From: Pseudomonas putida
GTDB lineage: Bacteria > Pseudomonadota > Gammaproteobacteria > Pseudomonadales > Pseudomonadaceae
Direction of reading: 5' to 3'
Length of the DNA: 64,000 nt
NCBI RefSeq assembly: GCF_028682175.1
Contig: NZ_JANHKS010000013.1
Location: 62,001 to 126,000 of the forward strand
In this document: positions 10,088-19,641 of the stretch, piece by piece
Position numbering within the stretch: the first letter of the stretch is position 1
How the letters are laid out: every line of letters starts with the position of its first letter
Position numbers and translations under genes: made by a program
The notes under the pieces: generated by a model
Seen by the model: only the letters and a program-made list of their open reading frames with translations
Told to the model about the DNA's origin: nothing
Databases searched by the model: none

Positions 10088-10149
10088 TGACTACGTCTGT
10101 CAGTCCGCTCACCTGCGATGGCGTCACTGCTTTAAACTGCCGCCCATGA
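10087..10149 (+). CDS. possible 20-aa micro-ORF bridging DUF2878 and YkgJ genes
   Basis: An ATG at 10087 overlaps the DUF2878 stop (TGATGA) and opens a 20-codon frame ending in TGA at 10147-10149, which overlaps the next ATG at 10146 (ATGA). The peptide, MTTSVSPLTCDGVTALNCRP, resembles nothing I know. It may be a coupling leader, a remnant of a deleted operon gene, or chance. Confidence 0.25.
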   Translation: MTTSVSPLTCDGVTALNCRP

Positions 10150-10463
10150 GTGCCATTCCCCTGCTGCAACTCCCCGCAGAACCTGCCGAGCCCGCCGTTT
10201 CCTGTTCCACCTGCGCCGCCTGCTGCTGCCAACTGGAAGTGATGCTGATCACCGATACCGGCGTGCCCGAACGCTTCATCGATACCGATGACTGGGGCGG
10301 CGAGGTCATGTTGCGCCTGGACGACGGCTGGTGCGCGGCGCTGGATCGCGACACGATGCGCTGCACGATCTACGACAAAAGGCCGTTGATCTGTAGGGAA
10401 TTCGAGATGGGTGCGCCGGAATGCATCACCGAGCGGGAAGGGATTGCGACGGCGTATGTGTAA
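10146..10463 (+). CDS. YkgJ-family cysteine cluster protein
   Basis: 105-aa protein with the YkgJ (zinc/iron-chelating) signature: CSTCAACCC (CxxCxxCC) at about residues 20-28, then C-T-I-Y-x-x-R-P-x-x-CREFEMG and a further Cys near the C-terminus. Such proteins bind a metal through 6-8 cysteines; their role is unknown, with hints of Fe-S or flagellin-methylation links elsewhere. It starts 59 bp after the DUF2878 stop. It may be read through from the operon or independent. A REP doublet follows directly. Confidence 0.85.
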   Translation: MSAIPLLQLPAEPAEPAVSCSTCAACCCQLEVMLITDTGVPERFIDTDDWGGEVMLRLDDGWCAALDRDTMRCTIYDKRPLICREFEMGAPECITEREGIATAYV

Positions 10464-10470
10464 CACCTAC

Positions 10471-10560
10471 CCGTAGCAGCACGGCTTGCCGGCGGGGGCG
10501 GTGTGTCAGCGGACATATCCTTCACAGATACACCGCCCCGCCGGCAAGCCGTGCTGCTAC
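10471..10560. repeat. REP pair (BIME), GTAGCAGCACGG type
   Basis: Head-to-head GTAGCAGCACGGCTTGCCGG copies at about 10473 and ending at 10560, with complementary CACCGCCCC/GGGGCGGTG inner arms. It lies between two convergent genes and could fold into a long hairpin. Confidence 0.9.
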
Positions 10561-10609
10561 GTGAGTTCAATCGCCAGCAGAAAGATTGCCGGCGAATTGG
10601 CCCAGATGC

Positions 10610-11128
10610 TTAAAACGGCATCGTGTAATGGATCGCGTAGCTTTCGATACCATCGTTGCTGCTGGTCAGGCCACCGTTGGAGTAATGAGTGGCGCGCAGG
10701 CCGACTTCATGACCACCGGCGAAGCGCAGGCCGAAGCCGATGCGGTCTTCGAACTGGAAGGCGCTGCCCAGTTTGTTCCCTTCAACTTCGGTGTGCTGGA
10801 ATACTGCAGCACCGATTCCGGCCTCGATGTACGGCTTGACGCTTTCACCGGAGAATTCGTAAACGAATACCGGGGAGAACGACAGGCTGTTGTTGCTGGA
10901 GCTCTTGTCACCTTCCCAGTAGGTGTAGGCGCCGCTCCAGTAGCCCGTCAGACGACCGACGCTGGTTTGCCACCAGCTCTTGTCCCAATCAAATTGCGCG
11001 CCCAGACGATAGGTCATCGTCGATTCGCCGGTGTGTCCCACCGAGAACTCGACCCCATCGGCCTGAGCAATTGCACTTTGCCCCGTTAACGCGGCCGCAA
11101 TCGCAGCCAAACAAAACAGTCGCTTCAT
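10610..11128 (-). CDS. pagL: lipid A 3-O-deacylase PagL
   Basis: 172-aa outer-membrane beta-barrel enzyme that removes the 3-O acyl chain from lipid A. A signal peptide precedes cleavage near AQA-DGVEFSVG. The C-terminal H-Y-S-N-G-G element (about residue 149) holds the PagL catalytic His-Ser pair, and the protein ends in an aromatic residue (Phe) as expected for outer-membrane proteins. The ATG at 11128 is chosen over 11137 because GGGATG then has normal spacing. Monocistronic, separated from murI by about 110 bp. In Pseudomonas such genes are often PhoP/PmrA controlled; I do not see a clear box. Confidence 0.85.
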   Translation of the reverse strand: MKRLFCLAAIAAALTGQSAIAQADGVEFSVGHTGESTMTYRLGAQFDWDKSWWQTSVGRLTGYWSGAYTYWEGDKSSSNNSLSFSPVFVYEFSGESVKPYIEAGIGAAVFQHTEVEGNKLGSAFQFEDRIGFGLRFAGGHEVGLRATHYSNGGLTSSNDGIESYAIHYTMPF

Positions 11129-11240
11129 CTGAAACATCCCATTTTCGAGTGCAGTTAGAAATTTTTATATCAACAGACTTCGTGTAGAAATCCGTCAGCG
11201 AGCGTTAGTTCAGTAGAAAACAGCGCTATTCACGTTTTTT

Positions 11241-12041
11241 TCACAGGCCGAAGCTTCGCACACTGTCAGAATATTTCCATAGTACAGGTAGGATGTTTCT
11301 GAAATTTTCCAGATCACCACTGGTCCAGAACTGCGCGGTCAGAGGGTGACCGCTGGCGAGCAAGTCTTGCTGGCTGAGCAGACGCTGCAATTGACGGGCG
11401 ACGGCGGCGCCGGTATCGATCAGCGAAATCGACGCCGGAATCATCTCCCGCAGCAGCGGCTTGAGGAAGGGATAGTGGGTGCAACCCAGCACGATGGTGT
11501 CGCAACCGGCTTCCAGCAGCGGGTCGACATAGCCCTTGAGCAGTTGCCGAAGGGCAGGACTCGCCAGATCACCGGTTTCGATCAGCTCGACCAGCCCGGG
11601 GCAAGGCTGGGTGACCACCTGAACATCGGCGGCAAAACGGTCGAGCAAGGCGGCGAACTTTGCGCTTTGCAGGGTGCCCGTGGTGGCGAGCACACCGACC
11701 ACACCGCTGCGGGTGGCGGCGGCCGCAGGCTTTACCGCAGGCTCCATGCAGACGATTGGCCAGTCCGGGTAGCGCTCGCGCAGGTCGGCAGCCGCTGCAA
11801 CCGTCGCGGTGTTGCACGCCAGCACCAGGGCCTTGGCGCCTTGAGCGCGAAAGAATTCGGCGACGATCACGCAGCGCTCACGAATGAACTCGGGGGATTT
11901 CTCGCCATAGGGGATGTGCCCGCAATCAGCCACATAGAGCAGCGACTCGCGGGGCAACAGCTGATTGATTTCGCTCAGGACCGACAGGCCGCCGACACCT
12001 GAATCGAACACGCCGATGGGCGCATCGTTGTCTCTAGCCAT
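11241..12041 (-). CDS. murI: glutamate racemase
   Basis: 266-aa enzyme converting L- to D-glutamate for peptidoglycan. The [13 protein letters not shown] motif (about 7-19) carries the conserved Asp-Ser. The two catalytic cysteines appear in ACNTATV (about 73-79) and LGCTHYPF (about 184-191). Length is typical. It is the last gene of the hemA-prfA-prmC-moeB-murI series, 11 bp downstream of moeB, an order conserved in Pseudomonas. Confidence 0.97.
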   Translation of the reverse strand: MARDNDAPIGVFDSGVGGLSVLSEINQLLPRESLLYVADCGHIPYGEKSPEFIRERCVIVAEFFRAQGAKALVLACNTATVAAAADLRERYPDWPIVCMEPAVKPAAAATRSGVVGVLATTGTLQSAKFAALLDRFAADVQVVTQPCPGLVELIETGDLASPALRQLLKGYVDPLLEAGCDTIVLGCTHYPFLKPLLREMIPASISLIDTGAAVARQLQRLLSQQDLLASGHPLTAQFWTSGDLENFRNILPVLWKYSDSVRSFGL

Positions 12042-12052
12042 CCTTGCGCGCT

Positions 12053-12820
12053 CTATTCATGGGCCGCGCCGCAGACGCTGCAACCGGGATCACGCTTGAC
12101 CTTCAGCTCGCGGAAGCGGCTGCCCAGGGCATCGATCAACAGCAGCCGCCCGACCAGCGGCTCACCAAAACCGGCCAGCAGTTTCAGGGCCTCCAGCGCT
12201 TGCAGGCTGCCGACCAGGCCCACCAGAGGGCCGATCACGCCGGCTTCGCTGCAGGTCAGTTCGCTTTCGCTCCCATGCCCGTAAAGACAGTGATAGCACG
12301 GGCTTTCAGGGCGACGCGGGTCGAACACCGAGAGCTGCCCTTCCAGACGGATCGCCGCGCCACTGACCAGCGGACGTCTGGCGGCCACGCAAGCAGCGTT
12401 GACCGCCTCGCGGGTCGAGAAGTTGTCGGAGCAATCGAGCACCAGGTCCACACCCGCCACCGCAGCAGCCAGGGAATCGACATCCAGCGCGGTGCGATGG
12501 GCGACCAGTCTGATCTGCGGGTTGATCGCGCTCAAACGGGCGATGGCCGAATCGACTTTGCTCTGGCCGACGCTCTGGGTGTCGTGGATGATCTGGCGTT
12601 GCAGGTTGGTCAGGTCGACCGTGTCGAAGTCCGCCAGATGCAGCTCGCCCACACCGGCCGCCGCCAGGTACAACGCCACCGGCGAGCCCAACCCGCCGAC
12701 GCCGACGATCAAGGCGCGGCTGTGCCTGATGCGCAACTGGCCGTCGATATCGACCTGAGACAGCAGGATCTGTCGGCTGTAGCGCAGCAGCTCTTCGTCG
12801 GTCAGGTCGGCAGTGTTCAA
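12053..12820 (-). CDS. moeB: molybdopterin-synthase adenylyltransferase MoeB / ThiF-HesA family
   Basis: 255-aa E1-like enzyme that adenylates the C-terminus of a small sulfur carrier (MoaD in molybdopterin synthesis). ATP-binding GVGGLGSP lies at about residues 39-46. [13 protein letters not shown] is the family aspartate/arginine motif. Zinc ligands are CYHC (about 172) and CSVC near the C-terminus. No rhodanese domain is fused. It overlaps prmC by 4 bp. MoeB versus ThiF specificity is assigned from context and length. Confidence 0.92.
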   Translation of the reverse strand: MNTADLTDEELLRYSRQILLSQVDIDGQLRIRHSRALIVGVGGLGSPVALYLAAAGVGELHLADFDTVDLTNLQRQIIHDTQSVGQSKVDSAIARLSAINPQIRLVAHRTALDVDSLAAAVAGVDLVLDCSDNFSTREAVNAACVAARRPLVSGAAIRLEGQLSVFDPRRPESPCYHCLYGHGSESELTCSEAGVIGPLVGLVGSLQALEALKLLAGFGEPLVGRLLLIDALGSRFRELKVKRDPGCSVCGAAHE

Positions 12821-13650
12821 AGTGGCACGCGTCCGAAAGTGATGCGTTCGTGGTCCCCCAGATCGCGGCGGGTCTGGATCTGTTCGAAGCCATGACGATT
12901 GAGCAGTTCGCGCACCGCCGGGCCCTGATCGTAGCCGTGCTCCAGCAGCAACCAGCCACCGGCTTCCAGATGCGCAGGCGCTTGGGAGACGATCAGCCGC
13001 AGGTCGTCCAGCCCGTCGTCGCCCGACACCAGCGCACTGCTGGGCTCGAAGCGCACGTCACCTTCGACCAGGTGCGGGTCGCTTGCGGCGATATAAGGGG
13101 GATTGCTCAGGATCAGGTCGAAACGCTGACCCTCAACGGCGCTGAACCAGTGGCTTTGCAGCACCCGGGCATTGTCCAGGTGCAGGCGCTGGCGATTGCG
13201 CTCGGCAAGCTCGACGGCGTCTTCCACGCGGTCCACGGCGGTCAGGGTCCACTGCGGGCGATCCTTGGCCAGCGACAGGGCGATAGCGCCGGTGCCAGTG
13301 CCCAGGTCCAGCAGGCGATGAGCGATGGCCCCGGGCAGCAGCTCCAGCGCGGTCTCCACCAGCATTTCGGTTTCCGGCCGCGGAATCAGCGTGTGGGGCG
13401 CGACTTCCAGATCGATGTTCCAGAAGCCCTGCAGGCCCAGGATATAGGCCACCGGCTCGCCAGTACGACGGCGTTTCAGATAGCCATCGAAGGCCTGGGC
13501 GGCTTCGGAGCTGACGATGCGCTCGGGCCAGGTGTGCAGAAAGCTGCGCGGCTTGCCCAGGGCAGCGGCGAGCAGCAGTTCGGCGTCCAGGCGGGCTGTC
13601 GGGGAGTCCGGCAGTTCGGCGTTTCTTAACAGGCTGGCGATGATGGTCAT
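12817..13650 (-). CDS. prmC: peptide chain release factor N5-glutamine methyltransferase
   Basis: 277-aa SAM methyltransferase that methylates the Gln of the GGQ motif in RF1/RF2. It has an N-terminal helical domain, SAM motif DLGTGTGAIALSLA (about 116-129) and the catalytic NPPY at about 183-186. It starts immediately after the prfA stop, so enzyme and substrate are encoded together. Normal length. Confidence 0.97.
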   Translation of the reverse strand: MTIIASLLRNAELPDSPTARLDAELLLAAALGKPRSFLHTWPERIVSSEAAQAFDGYLKRRRTGEPVAYILGLQGFWNIDLEVAPHTLIPRPETEMLVETALELLPGAIAHRLLDLGTGTGAIALSLAKDRPQWTLTAVDRVEDAVELAERNRQRLHLDNARVLQSHWFSAVEGQRFDLILSNPPYIAASDPHLVEGDVRFEPSSALVSGDDGLDDLRLIVSQAPAHLEAGGWLLLEHGYDQGPAVRELLNRHGFEQIQTRRDLGDHERITFGRVPL

Positions 13651-14733
13651 TTACTCACCCAGTGCCGCAAGTTGGTCTGCCTGATACTCGGCAAGCAACG
13701 GTTCTATCACTGCATCGACTCCACCGGCCAGAACTTCATCCAGCGAGTACAGCGTCAGGTTGACGCGATGATCTGTCACTCGCCCCTGTGGGAAATTGTA
13801 CGTGCGGATGCGCTCGGAACGGTCGCCCGAACCCACCAGCAGCTTGCGCTCGGACGCGATGGCGTTGGCCGCTGCGGAAGTCTGCTGATCCTTGAGCTTG
13901 GCCGCGAGCCAGGCCATCGCCCGGGCGCGGTTCTTGTGCTGGGAACGCTCTTCCTGACACTCGACCACGATACCGGTTGGCAAGTGAGTGATACGGATGG
14001 CCGAGTCGGTGGTGTTCACGTGCTGCCCGCCCGCACCCGAAGAGCGGTAGGTGTCGACCCGCAAATCCGCCGGGTTGATCTCGATGTCCTGTTGCTCATC
14101 GGGCTCGGGCAATACCGCCACCGTGCAGGCCGAGGTATGGATGCGGCCCTGGGATTCGGTTTCGGGAACCCGCTGCACGCGATGCGCCCCGGATTCGAAC
14201 TTAAGCTTGCCGTAGACGTTGTCGCCCTCGACCCGCGCGATGACTTCCTTGAAGCCGCCATGCTCGCCTTCGTTCTGCGATAGGATTTCCACCCGCCAGC
14301 CACGACGCTCCGAATAGCGCGAGTACATGCGGAACAGGTCGCCGGAGAAAATCGCCGCCTCGTCACCACCGGTGCCGGCACGAATTTCCAGAAACACGTT
14401 GCGACTGTCGTTGGGATCCTTGGGCAGCAGCATCTTTTGCAGATCGGCTTCCAGGACTTCCTGGCGGTCGCGGGCTTCGCGTACTTCCTCGACCGCCATT
14501 TCGCGCAGGTCAGGGTCGCTGTCCTTGAGCAGCGCCTGGGCACCCTCAAGATCACTGTACACCTTCTGCAGTTGGCGATAGACCTGGATCACCGGCTCGA
14601 CTTCCGCATATTCACGGGAATAGGCGCGAAATTGAGTCTGATCGGAAATGACTTCGGCGTCGCCCAGCAACGCGGTCAATTCTTCGAAACGGTCGCTGAG
14701 CACGTCCAGCTTGTTGAGCAGTGAAGCTTTCAT
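13651..14733 (-). CDS. prfA: peptide chain release factor 1
   Basis: 360-aa RF1, which terminates translation at UAA and UAG. The GGQ loop appears as GAGGQHVN (about residue 233), and the anticodon-mimic region lies in the central domain. Its length equals the usual 360 residues. It overlaps hemA by 4 bp upstream and abuts prmC downstream, the classical hemA-prfA-prmC arrangement. Confidence 0.98.
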   Translation of the reverse strand: MKASLLNKLDVLSDRFEELTALLGDAEVISDQTQFRAYSREYAEVEPVIQVYRQLQKVYSDLEGAQALLKDSDPDLREMAVEEVREARDRQEVLEADLQKMLLPKDPNDSRNVFLEIRAGTGGDEAAIFSGDLFRMYSRYSERRGWRVEILSQNEGEHGGFKEVIARVEGDNVYGKLKFESGAHRVQRVPETESQGRIHTSACTVAVLPEPDEQQDIEINPADLRVDTYRSSGAGGQHVNTTDSAIRITHLPTGIVVECQEERSQHKNRARAMAWLAAKLKDQQTSAAANAIASERKLLVGSGDRSERIRTYNFPQGRVTDHRVNLTLYSLDEVLAGGVDAVIEPLLAEYQADQLAALGE

Positions 14734-16007
14734 TGCGGGGGTTTATCCGTGGAGCCCTCATCGAGGGCAAAGAGTTCCTGGGCCATGGCCAGCGCATCGA
14801 CGCGGCCTTCGGCGGACAGCTTTTTGAGTTGCACGCTGGGGGCATGCATCATTTTGTTGGTCAGGCCACGGGCCAGCGACGCCAGTACATCTTCAGCGTT
14901 GGCGCCATTGGCGAGCAGGCGCTGGGCCTTTTGCAGTTCTTCGTCGCGCAGGCGTTCGCTCTGCTGACGATAGGCCCTGAGTACATCGACCGCCGCCAGC
15001 TCGCGCAGGCGCGACATGAAATCATCGACGCCAAGGCTCACCAGTTCCTCGGCCGCCTGGGCTGCACCCTGGCGACTCTTGAGGTTTTCCGCGACGACTT
15101 CGTGCAGATCGTCGACGGTATACAGGTAAACGTCGTCCAGCTCGCCGACTTCCGGCTCGATGTCGCGAGGGACGGCGATGTCGACCATGAAGATCGGTTT
15201 GTGCTTGCGCAGTTTCAGCGCGCTTTCCACCGCGCCCTTGCCCAGGATCGGCAACTGGCTGGCGGTGGAACTGATGACGATATCACTGTTGACCAGTTCG
15301 GCCGGGATGTCGGCCAGCAACACCGCGTGGGCACCGAACTCTTCGGCCAGGATGCTTGCGCGTTCCAGCGTGCGGTTGGCGACCACGATACGCTTGACCC
15401 CAAGATCACGCAGGTGCCGGGCGACCAGCGTGATGGTTTCGCCGGCGCCGATCAGTAATGCCTGGCTGCGCTGAAGGTCGCTGAATATCTGCTTGGCCAG
15501 GCTGACGGCGGCAAAAGCCACGGAAACCGGGTTTTCACCGATGGCCGTGTCGGTGCGCACCTGCTTGGCAGCGCTGAAGGTGGCCTGGAACAACCGTCCG
15601 AGCAAAGGGCCGATGGTCCCCGCTTCACGCGCCACGGCGTAGGCGGATTTCATCTGGCCGAGAATCTGCGGCTCGCCCAGCACCAGCGAATCGAGCCCCG
15701 AAGCCACGCGCATCATGTGGCGCACGGCAGCGTCGTCCTCGTGCACATAGGCACTGGCGCGCAACTCTTCGAGGTTCAAGTGGTGATAGTCGGCCAGCCA
15801 GCTGAGCACCACCTCGGCGGTGAGCTGATCCTGCTCTATATAGAGCTCGCTGCGGTTGCAGGTCGAAAGAATCGCCGCTTCACGACTCTGGGTCAGGCGA
15901 CACAGCTGCTGCAATGCCTCAACCAGCTGCTCAGGCGTAAATGCCACGCGCTCGCGGACATCCACTGATGCAGTCTTATGATTGATACCCAGAGCAAGAA
16001 AGGCCAT
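14730..16007 (-). CDS. hemA: glutamyl-tRNA reductase
   Basis: 425-aa NADPH-dependent enzyme that reduces glutamyl-tRNA to glutamate-1-semialdehyde, the first committed step of C5 tetrapyrrole synthesis. The N-terminus [20 protein letters not shown] and the catalytic Cys in [10 protein letters not shown] (about residue 50) are diagnostic. The Rossmann motif GAGETI lies near 189. It is the head of the minus-strand operon and divergent from the TPR lipoprotein gene, with a 258-bp intergenic promoter region. Confidence 0.97.
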   Translation of the reverse strand: MAFLALGINHKTASVDVRERVAFTPEQLVEALQQLCRLTQSREAAILSTCNRSELYIEQDQLTAEVVLSWLADYHHLNLEELRASAYVHEDDAAVRHMMRVASGLDSLVLGEPQILGQMKSAYAVAREAGTIGPLLGRLFQATFSAAKQVRTDTAIGENPVSVAFAAVSLAKQIFSDLQRSQALLIGAGETITLVARHLRDLGVKRIVVANRTLERASILAEEFGAHAVLLADIPAELVNSDIVISSTASQLPILGKGAVESALKLRKHKPIFMVDIAVPRDIEPEVGELDDVYLYTVDDLHEVVAENLKSRQGAAQAAEELVSLGVDDFMSRLRELAAVDVLRAYRQQSERLRDEELQKAQRLLANGANAEDVLASLARGLTNKMMHAPSVQLKKLSAEGRVDALAMAQELFALDEGSTDKPPQ

Positions 16008-16265
16008 TCAAGGTCGCTGACGGTGACGAGAAGCCGGCAATTGTCCTACTTCACTAGACCGAGAACAACCACCGCAATACATTCAGAACGTCCAGGACAG
16101 TCTATTGTCCCTATAGAGATCCGCTTCGCAGCCCTGCCCCTGCGACAAATTGTCCGGGCGCAGGCTTTAAATAACGGGTCTTTAAGTTTTTAGCCGGGCT
16201 GTGGGTTTGCTCCCTGCCTTATGTCATGATGCTTCCAAACCGCAGGTAAGCCGCCCCTCTTCTAT

Positions 16266-17993
16266 ATGAATAAATCGTCCGCGTTGTTCCTTGCCCTAGT
16301 CGTTCTCGGTGGCTGTCAGTCGACGCCTCCCGCATCCTCGCAGCCGCCGGCTGCGGCGAAGGAAACGACGCCCGCGCCCGAGGCCAAGCCGCAGGTCTAC
16401 GGATCGTTCACCCAGGACACCGTCGTCAGCCTGCTGACTGCCGAGCTTGCCGGACAGCGCAACCGCTTCGACATTGCGCTGGACAACTACGTGACCCAGG
16501 CCATCCAGACCCAGGATCCGGGCATTTCCGAGCGAGCCTTCCGCATTGCCGAGTACCTTGGCGCCGATCAGGCCGCCCTGGACACCTCGATGATCTGGGC
16601 GCGCAACGATCCGACCAACCTGGAAGCCCAGCGCGCGGCCGCTATCCAGCTGGCCCGGGCCGGTCGCTACGACGACGCCATGCGCTACATGGAAAAGGTG
16701 CTGCAGGGTCAGGGCGATACCCATTTCGACTTCCTCGCCCTGTCGGCTGCGGAAACCGACTCCAACACCCGCAAGGGCCTTCTGGCCAGCTTTGACCGGC
16801 TGCTGGCCAAGTACCCGAAAAACGGCCAGTTGATCTTCGGCAAGGCGCTGCTGCTCCAGCAGGAGGGCGACAGCAATGCGTCCCTCAAGCTGCTCGAAGA
16901 CAACCCGCCGGGCGAAGGCGAAGTCGCGCCGATCCTGTTGCGCGCACGCCTGCTGCAAAGCATGAACCGCGGCAAGGAAGCGATTCCGCTGCTGGAAAAG
17001 AGCATCAAGAAGTACCCGGACGACAAGCGTCTGCGCCTGACTTACGCGCGCATGCTGGTGGAACAGAACCGCATGGAAGACGCCAAGGTGCAGTTCTCCA
17101 ATCTTGTTCAGCAGTACCCGGATGACGACGAACTGCGTTATTCGCTGGCGCTGGTGTGCCTGGAAAACAAGGCCTGGGATGAAGCCCAGGGCTATCTCGA
17201 AGACTTGGTCGCCCGTGGCAGCCACGTCGATTCGGCTCATGTGAACCTTGGCCGCATCTACGAAGAGCGCAACGACCCGCAAAACGCCTTGAGCGAGTAC
17301 GCTCAGGTCGGGCCGGGCAACGATTACCTGCCGGCGCAATTGCGTCAGGCTGACATCCTGATGAGCAACGGCAACACCGCCGAGGCCTCCAAGCGCCTGG
17401 CCCAGGCCCGTGCCGATCAGCCCGATTACACGATTCAACTGTACCTGATCGAAGCTGAAACCCTGACCAACAACAACCAGAGCGACCGTGGCTGGCAAGT
17501 GCTGACCCAGGCGTTGAAGCTGTACCCGGACGATCTGAACCTGCTGTACACCCGCGCGATGCTGGCGGAGAAGCGCGACGACCTGAAGCAGATGGAGACC
17601 GACCTGCGGGCGATCCTCAAGCGCGAGCCGGACAACGCCATGGCGCTCAATGCGCTGGGCTACACCCTGTCCGACCGCACCACGCGCTATGCCGAAGCCA
17701 AGGAACTGATCGAACGCGCCCACCAGCTCAATCCCGAAGACCCTGCGGTCCTCGACAGCCTGGGCTGGGTCAATTATCGCCTGGGCAACCTCGACGAGGC
17801 CGAGCGCCTGCTGCGCGAAGCCCTGGAGCGCTTCCCCGACCACGAAGTCGCGGCGCACCTGGGCGAAGTGCTCTGGGCCAAGGGCGAACAGCGCGAGGCA
17901 CGCAAAATATGGGGCAAGGCCCTGGAACAACAACCTGACAGCCCGGTCCTGCGCAGTACGCTCAAGCGCCTGACCGGCTCCGAGACCCTCTGA
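16266..17993 (+). CDS. TPR-repeat outer-membrane lipoprotein (PA4667-like)
   Basis: 575-aa predicted lipoprotein: signal peptide with lipobox LGGC at residues 14-17, then a Pro/Ala-rich linker and about ten tetratricopeptide repeats (for example NALGYTLSDRT, LDSLGWVNYRLGNLDEAERLL near the C-terminus). Orthologues occur directly upstream of lolB in Pseudomonas. The role is not defined; TPR scaffolds of this type assist envelope assembly. It ends 3 bp before lolB, so the two are co-transcribed. Confidence 0.88.
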   Translation: MNKSSALFLALVVLGGCQSTPPASSQPPAAAKETTPAPEAKPQVYGSFTQDTVVSLLTAELAGQRNRFDIALDNYVTQAIQTQDPGISERAFRIAEYLGADQAALDTSMIWARNDPTNLEAQRAAAIQLARAGRYDDAMRYMEKVLQGQGDTHFDFLALSAAETDSNTRKGLLASFDRLLAKYPKNGQLIFGKALLLQQEGDSNASLKLLEDNPPGEGEVAPILLRARLLQSMNRGKEAIPLLEKSIKKYPDDKRLRLTYARMLVEQNRMEDAKVQFSNLVQQYPDDDELRYSLALVCLENKAWDEAQGYLEDLVARGSHVDSAHVNLGRIYEERNDPQNALSEYAQVGPGNDYLPAQLRQADILMSNGNTAEASKRLAQARADQPDYTIQLYLIEAETLTNNNQSDRGWQVLTQALKLYPDDLNLLYTRAMLAEKRDDLKQMETDLRAILKREPDNAMALNALGYTLSDRTTRYAEAKELIERAHQLNPEDPAVLDSLGWVNYRLGNLDEAERLLREALERFPDHEVAAHLGEVLWAKGEQREARKIWGKALEQQPDSPVLRSTLKRLTGSETL

Positions 17994-17996
17994 TTT

Positions 17997-18614
17997 ATGT
18001 CTTTGCGCCACCTGATCGCTTTCACCCTTATCGCCCTGCTCGCCGGTTGCGCAGGGGTCACCCCGCGCGAAGCTGTACAAGGCACGGGCGACGCCGCCAA
18101 ATGGCGCGTCAACAAAGAACAGCTCACCCGCCTCGACGGCTGGGAGATCAACGGCAAGGTCGGCATTCGCGCGCCGAAGGATTCCGGCAGCGGTACGCTG
18201 TACTGGCTGCAACGCCAGGATTATTACGACATTCGCCTCTCCGGCCCCCTGGGGCGCGGTGCAGCACGCCTGACCGGGCGCCCTGGCGCTGTCTCGCTGG
18301 AAGTCGCCAATCAGGGCCGCTATGACGCGCCCGATCCCGAAACCCTGCTCAAGGATCAACTGGGCTGGAGACTGCCGGTTTCGCATCTGGTGTGGTGGGT
18401 GCGCGGCCTGCCCGCCCCCGAAACCAAGAGCAGCCTTACCCTGGACGGCGACAGCCGCCTGTCGGGTCTTGAGCAGGATGGCTGGCAGATCGAGTACCTC
18501 AGCTACACCGAGCAAAACGGTTACTGGCTGCCCGAGCGGATGAAACTGCACGGCCAGGACCTGGACGTCACGCTGGTCATCAAGGACTGGCAACCACGCA
18601 AGCTGGGGCAATGA
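17997..18614 (+). CDS. lolB: outer-membrane lipoprotein insertion protein LolB
   Basis: 205-aa lipoprotein with lipobox LAGC (Cys18) that accepts lipoproteins from LolA and inserts them in the outer membrane. The core contains [13 protein letters not shown] (about 45-57), [17 protein letters not shown] and the conserved loop region preceding [11 protein letters not shown]. Standard length. It overlaps ispE by 4 bp, the conserved lolB-ispE-(tRNA)-prs order. Confidence 0.95.
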   Translation: MSLRHLIAFTLIALLAGCAGVTPREAVQGTGDAAKWRVNKEQLTRLDGWEINGKVGIRAPKDSGSGTLYWLQRQDYYDIRLSGPLGRGAARLTGRPGAVSLEVANQGRYDAPDPETLLKDQLGWRLPVSHLVWWVRGLPAPETKSSLTLDGDSRLSGLEQDGWQIEYLSYTEQNGYWLPERMKLHGQDLDVTLVIKDWQPRKLGQ

Positions 18615-19483
18615 TCATGTCGCTGCCTGTTCAAGACGCACCCCGCCTGACCCTCCCCGCGCCGGCCAAACTGAACCTGATGCTGCACATTCTTGGCCGC
18701 CGCGAAGACGGCTATCACCAGCTCGAAACGATTTTCCAGTTTCTGGACTACGGCGACGAGTTGAGTTTCGCCCTGCGCGAAGATGGTGAAGTGCGCCTGC
18801 AAACGGAAATTGCCGACGTCCCTCACGACAGCAATCTGATTGTCAAAGCGGCTCGCGCCTTGAAAGAACAATCGGGTTGCACGCTCGGCGTGGACATCTG
18901 GCTGAAAAAAATCCTGCCCATGGGCGGGGGCATCGGTGGCGGAAGCTCCGATGCAGCGACGACTTTGCTGGGGCTCAATCATCTCTGGCAACTGGGCTGG
19001 GATGAAAATCGCCTGGCGGCGCTGGGGCTCAAGCTGGGGGCTGACGTGCCGGTTTTCGTGCGCGGACACGCCGCATTTGCTGAGGGTGTGGGCGAAATCC
19101 TTACCCCTGTAACCCCCGAAGAACCGTGGTATGTCGTGCTCGTGCCGCAAGTATCTGTAAGTACAGCAGAAATTTTTTCAGATCCACTGTTGACACGTGA
19201 CACTCCTCCCATTAAAGTGCGCCCCGTTCCCAAGGGAAACAGTCGAAATGACTGCTTACCGGTTGTAGCAAGGCGTTATCCAGATGTACGTAACGCTTTG
19301 AATTTGCTAGGTAAATTTACCGAAGCAAAATTAACCGGAACTGGAAGTTGTGTGTTTGGGGCCTTCCCAAACAAAGCTGAAGCTGATAAAGTCTCGGCCC
19401 TTCTTACAGAGACCCTTACAGGGTTTGTAGCAAAGGGAAGCAACGTTTCGATGTTGCATCGCAAGTTACAGACACTGCTCTAA
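18611..19483 (+). CDS. ispE: 4-diphosphocytidyl-2-C-methyl-D-erythritol kinase
   Basis: 290-aa GHMP kinase of the MEP isoprenoid pathway, phosphorylating the 2-OH of CDP-ME. The motif [12 protein letters not shown] is N-terminal and the ATP loop [14 protein letters not shown] is at about 100-113. ATG 18611 overlaps the lolB stop; ATG 18617 is an alternative. From about 19150 the gene switches abruptly to AT-richer, unpreferred codons (TTA, AGT, GTA, ACA, GGA), while still encoding a normal IspE C-terminus. The switch coincides with an internal stable-RNA-like promoter. Confidence 0.95.
   Translation: MIMSLPVQDAPRLTLPAPAKLNLMLHILGRREDGYHQLETIFQFLDYGDELSFALREDGEVRLQTEIADVPHDSNLIVKAARALKEQSGCTLGVDIWLKKILPMGGGIGGGSSDAATTLLGLNHLWQLGWDENRLAALGLKLGADVPVFVRGHAAFAEGVGEILTPVTPEEPWYVVLVPQVSVSTAEIFSDPLLTRDTPPIKVRPVPKGNSRNDCLPVVARRYPDVRNALNLLGKFTEAKLTGTGSCVFGAFPNKAEADKVSALLTETLTGFVAKGSNVSMLHRKLQTLL
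19190..19218 (+). promoter_or_regulatory. sigma70-like promoter inside ispE (tRNA-Gln / prs)
   Basis: TTGACA at 19190-19195, a 17-nt spacer and TAAAGT at 19213-19218, followed by a GC-rich GCGCCCC discriminator, the hallmark of stringently controlled stable-RNA promoters. Transcription would start near 19225 and run through the rest of ispE, tRNA-Gln and probably prs, giving a leader of roughly 290 nt before the tRNA. Confidence 0.7.
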
Positions 19484-19519
19484 GAGAACCGAATGCCAGG
19501 CATTCGTTGCAACAGATAC

Positions 19520-19594
19520 AGGGGCGTCGCCAAGCGGTAAGGCAGCAGGTTTTGATCCTGCCATGCGTTGGTTCGAATCCAGCCGCCCCTGCCA
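19520..19594 (+). tRNA. tRNA-Gln (TTG)
   Basis: 75-nt cloverleaf with encoded CCA. Acceptor AGGGGCG pairs with CGCCCCT, and the anticodon stem GCAGG/CCTGC encloses loop TTTTGAT, with anticodon TTG at 19552-19554. The T-loop is GTTCGAATC. It sits between ispE and prs, the usual Pseudomonas position. No integrase lies beside it. Confidence 0.97.
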
Positions 19595-19641
19595 TTTTCC
19601 TATAGTCATCCAGGCATACCCTAAGCCTCCAGGTACTGCGC

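Noticed and set aside
16296..18611. 771-codon minus-strand open frame opposite the TPR-lolB genes
   Set aside because: It mirrors the high-GC third-position bias of the real plus-strand genes, lacks an RBS and any protein motif.
19520..19594. tRNA-Gln as an island integration site
   Set aside because: No integrase, no repeated tRNA 3' end, and conserved core genes on both sides.
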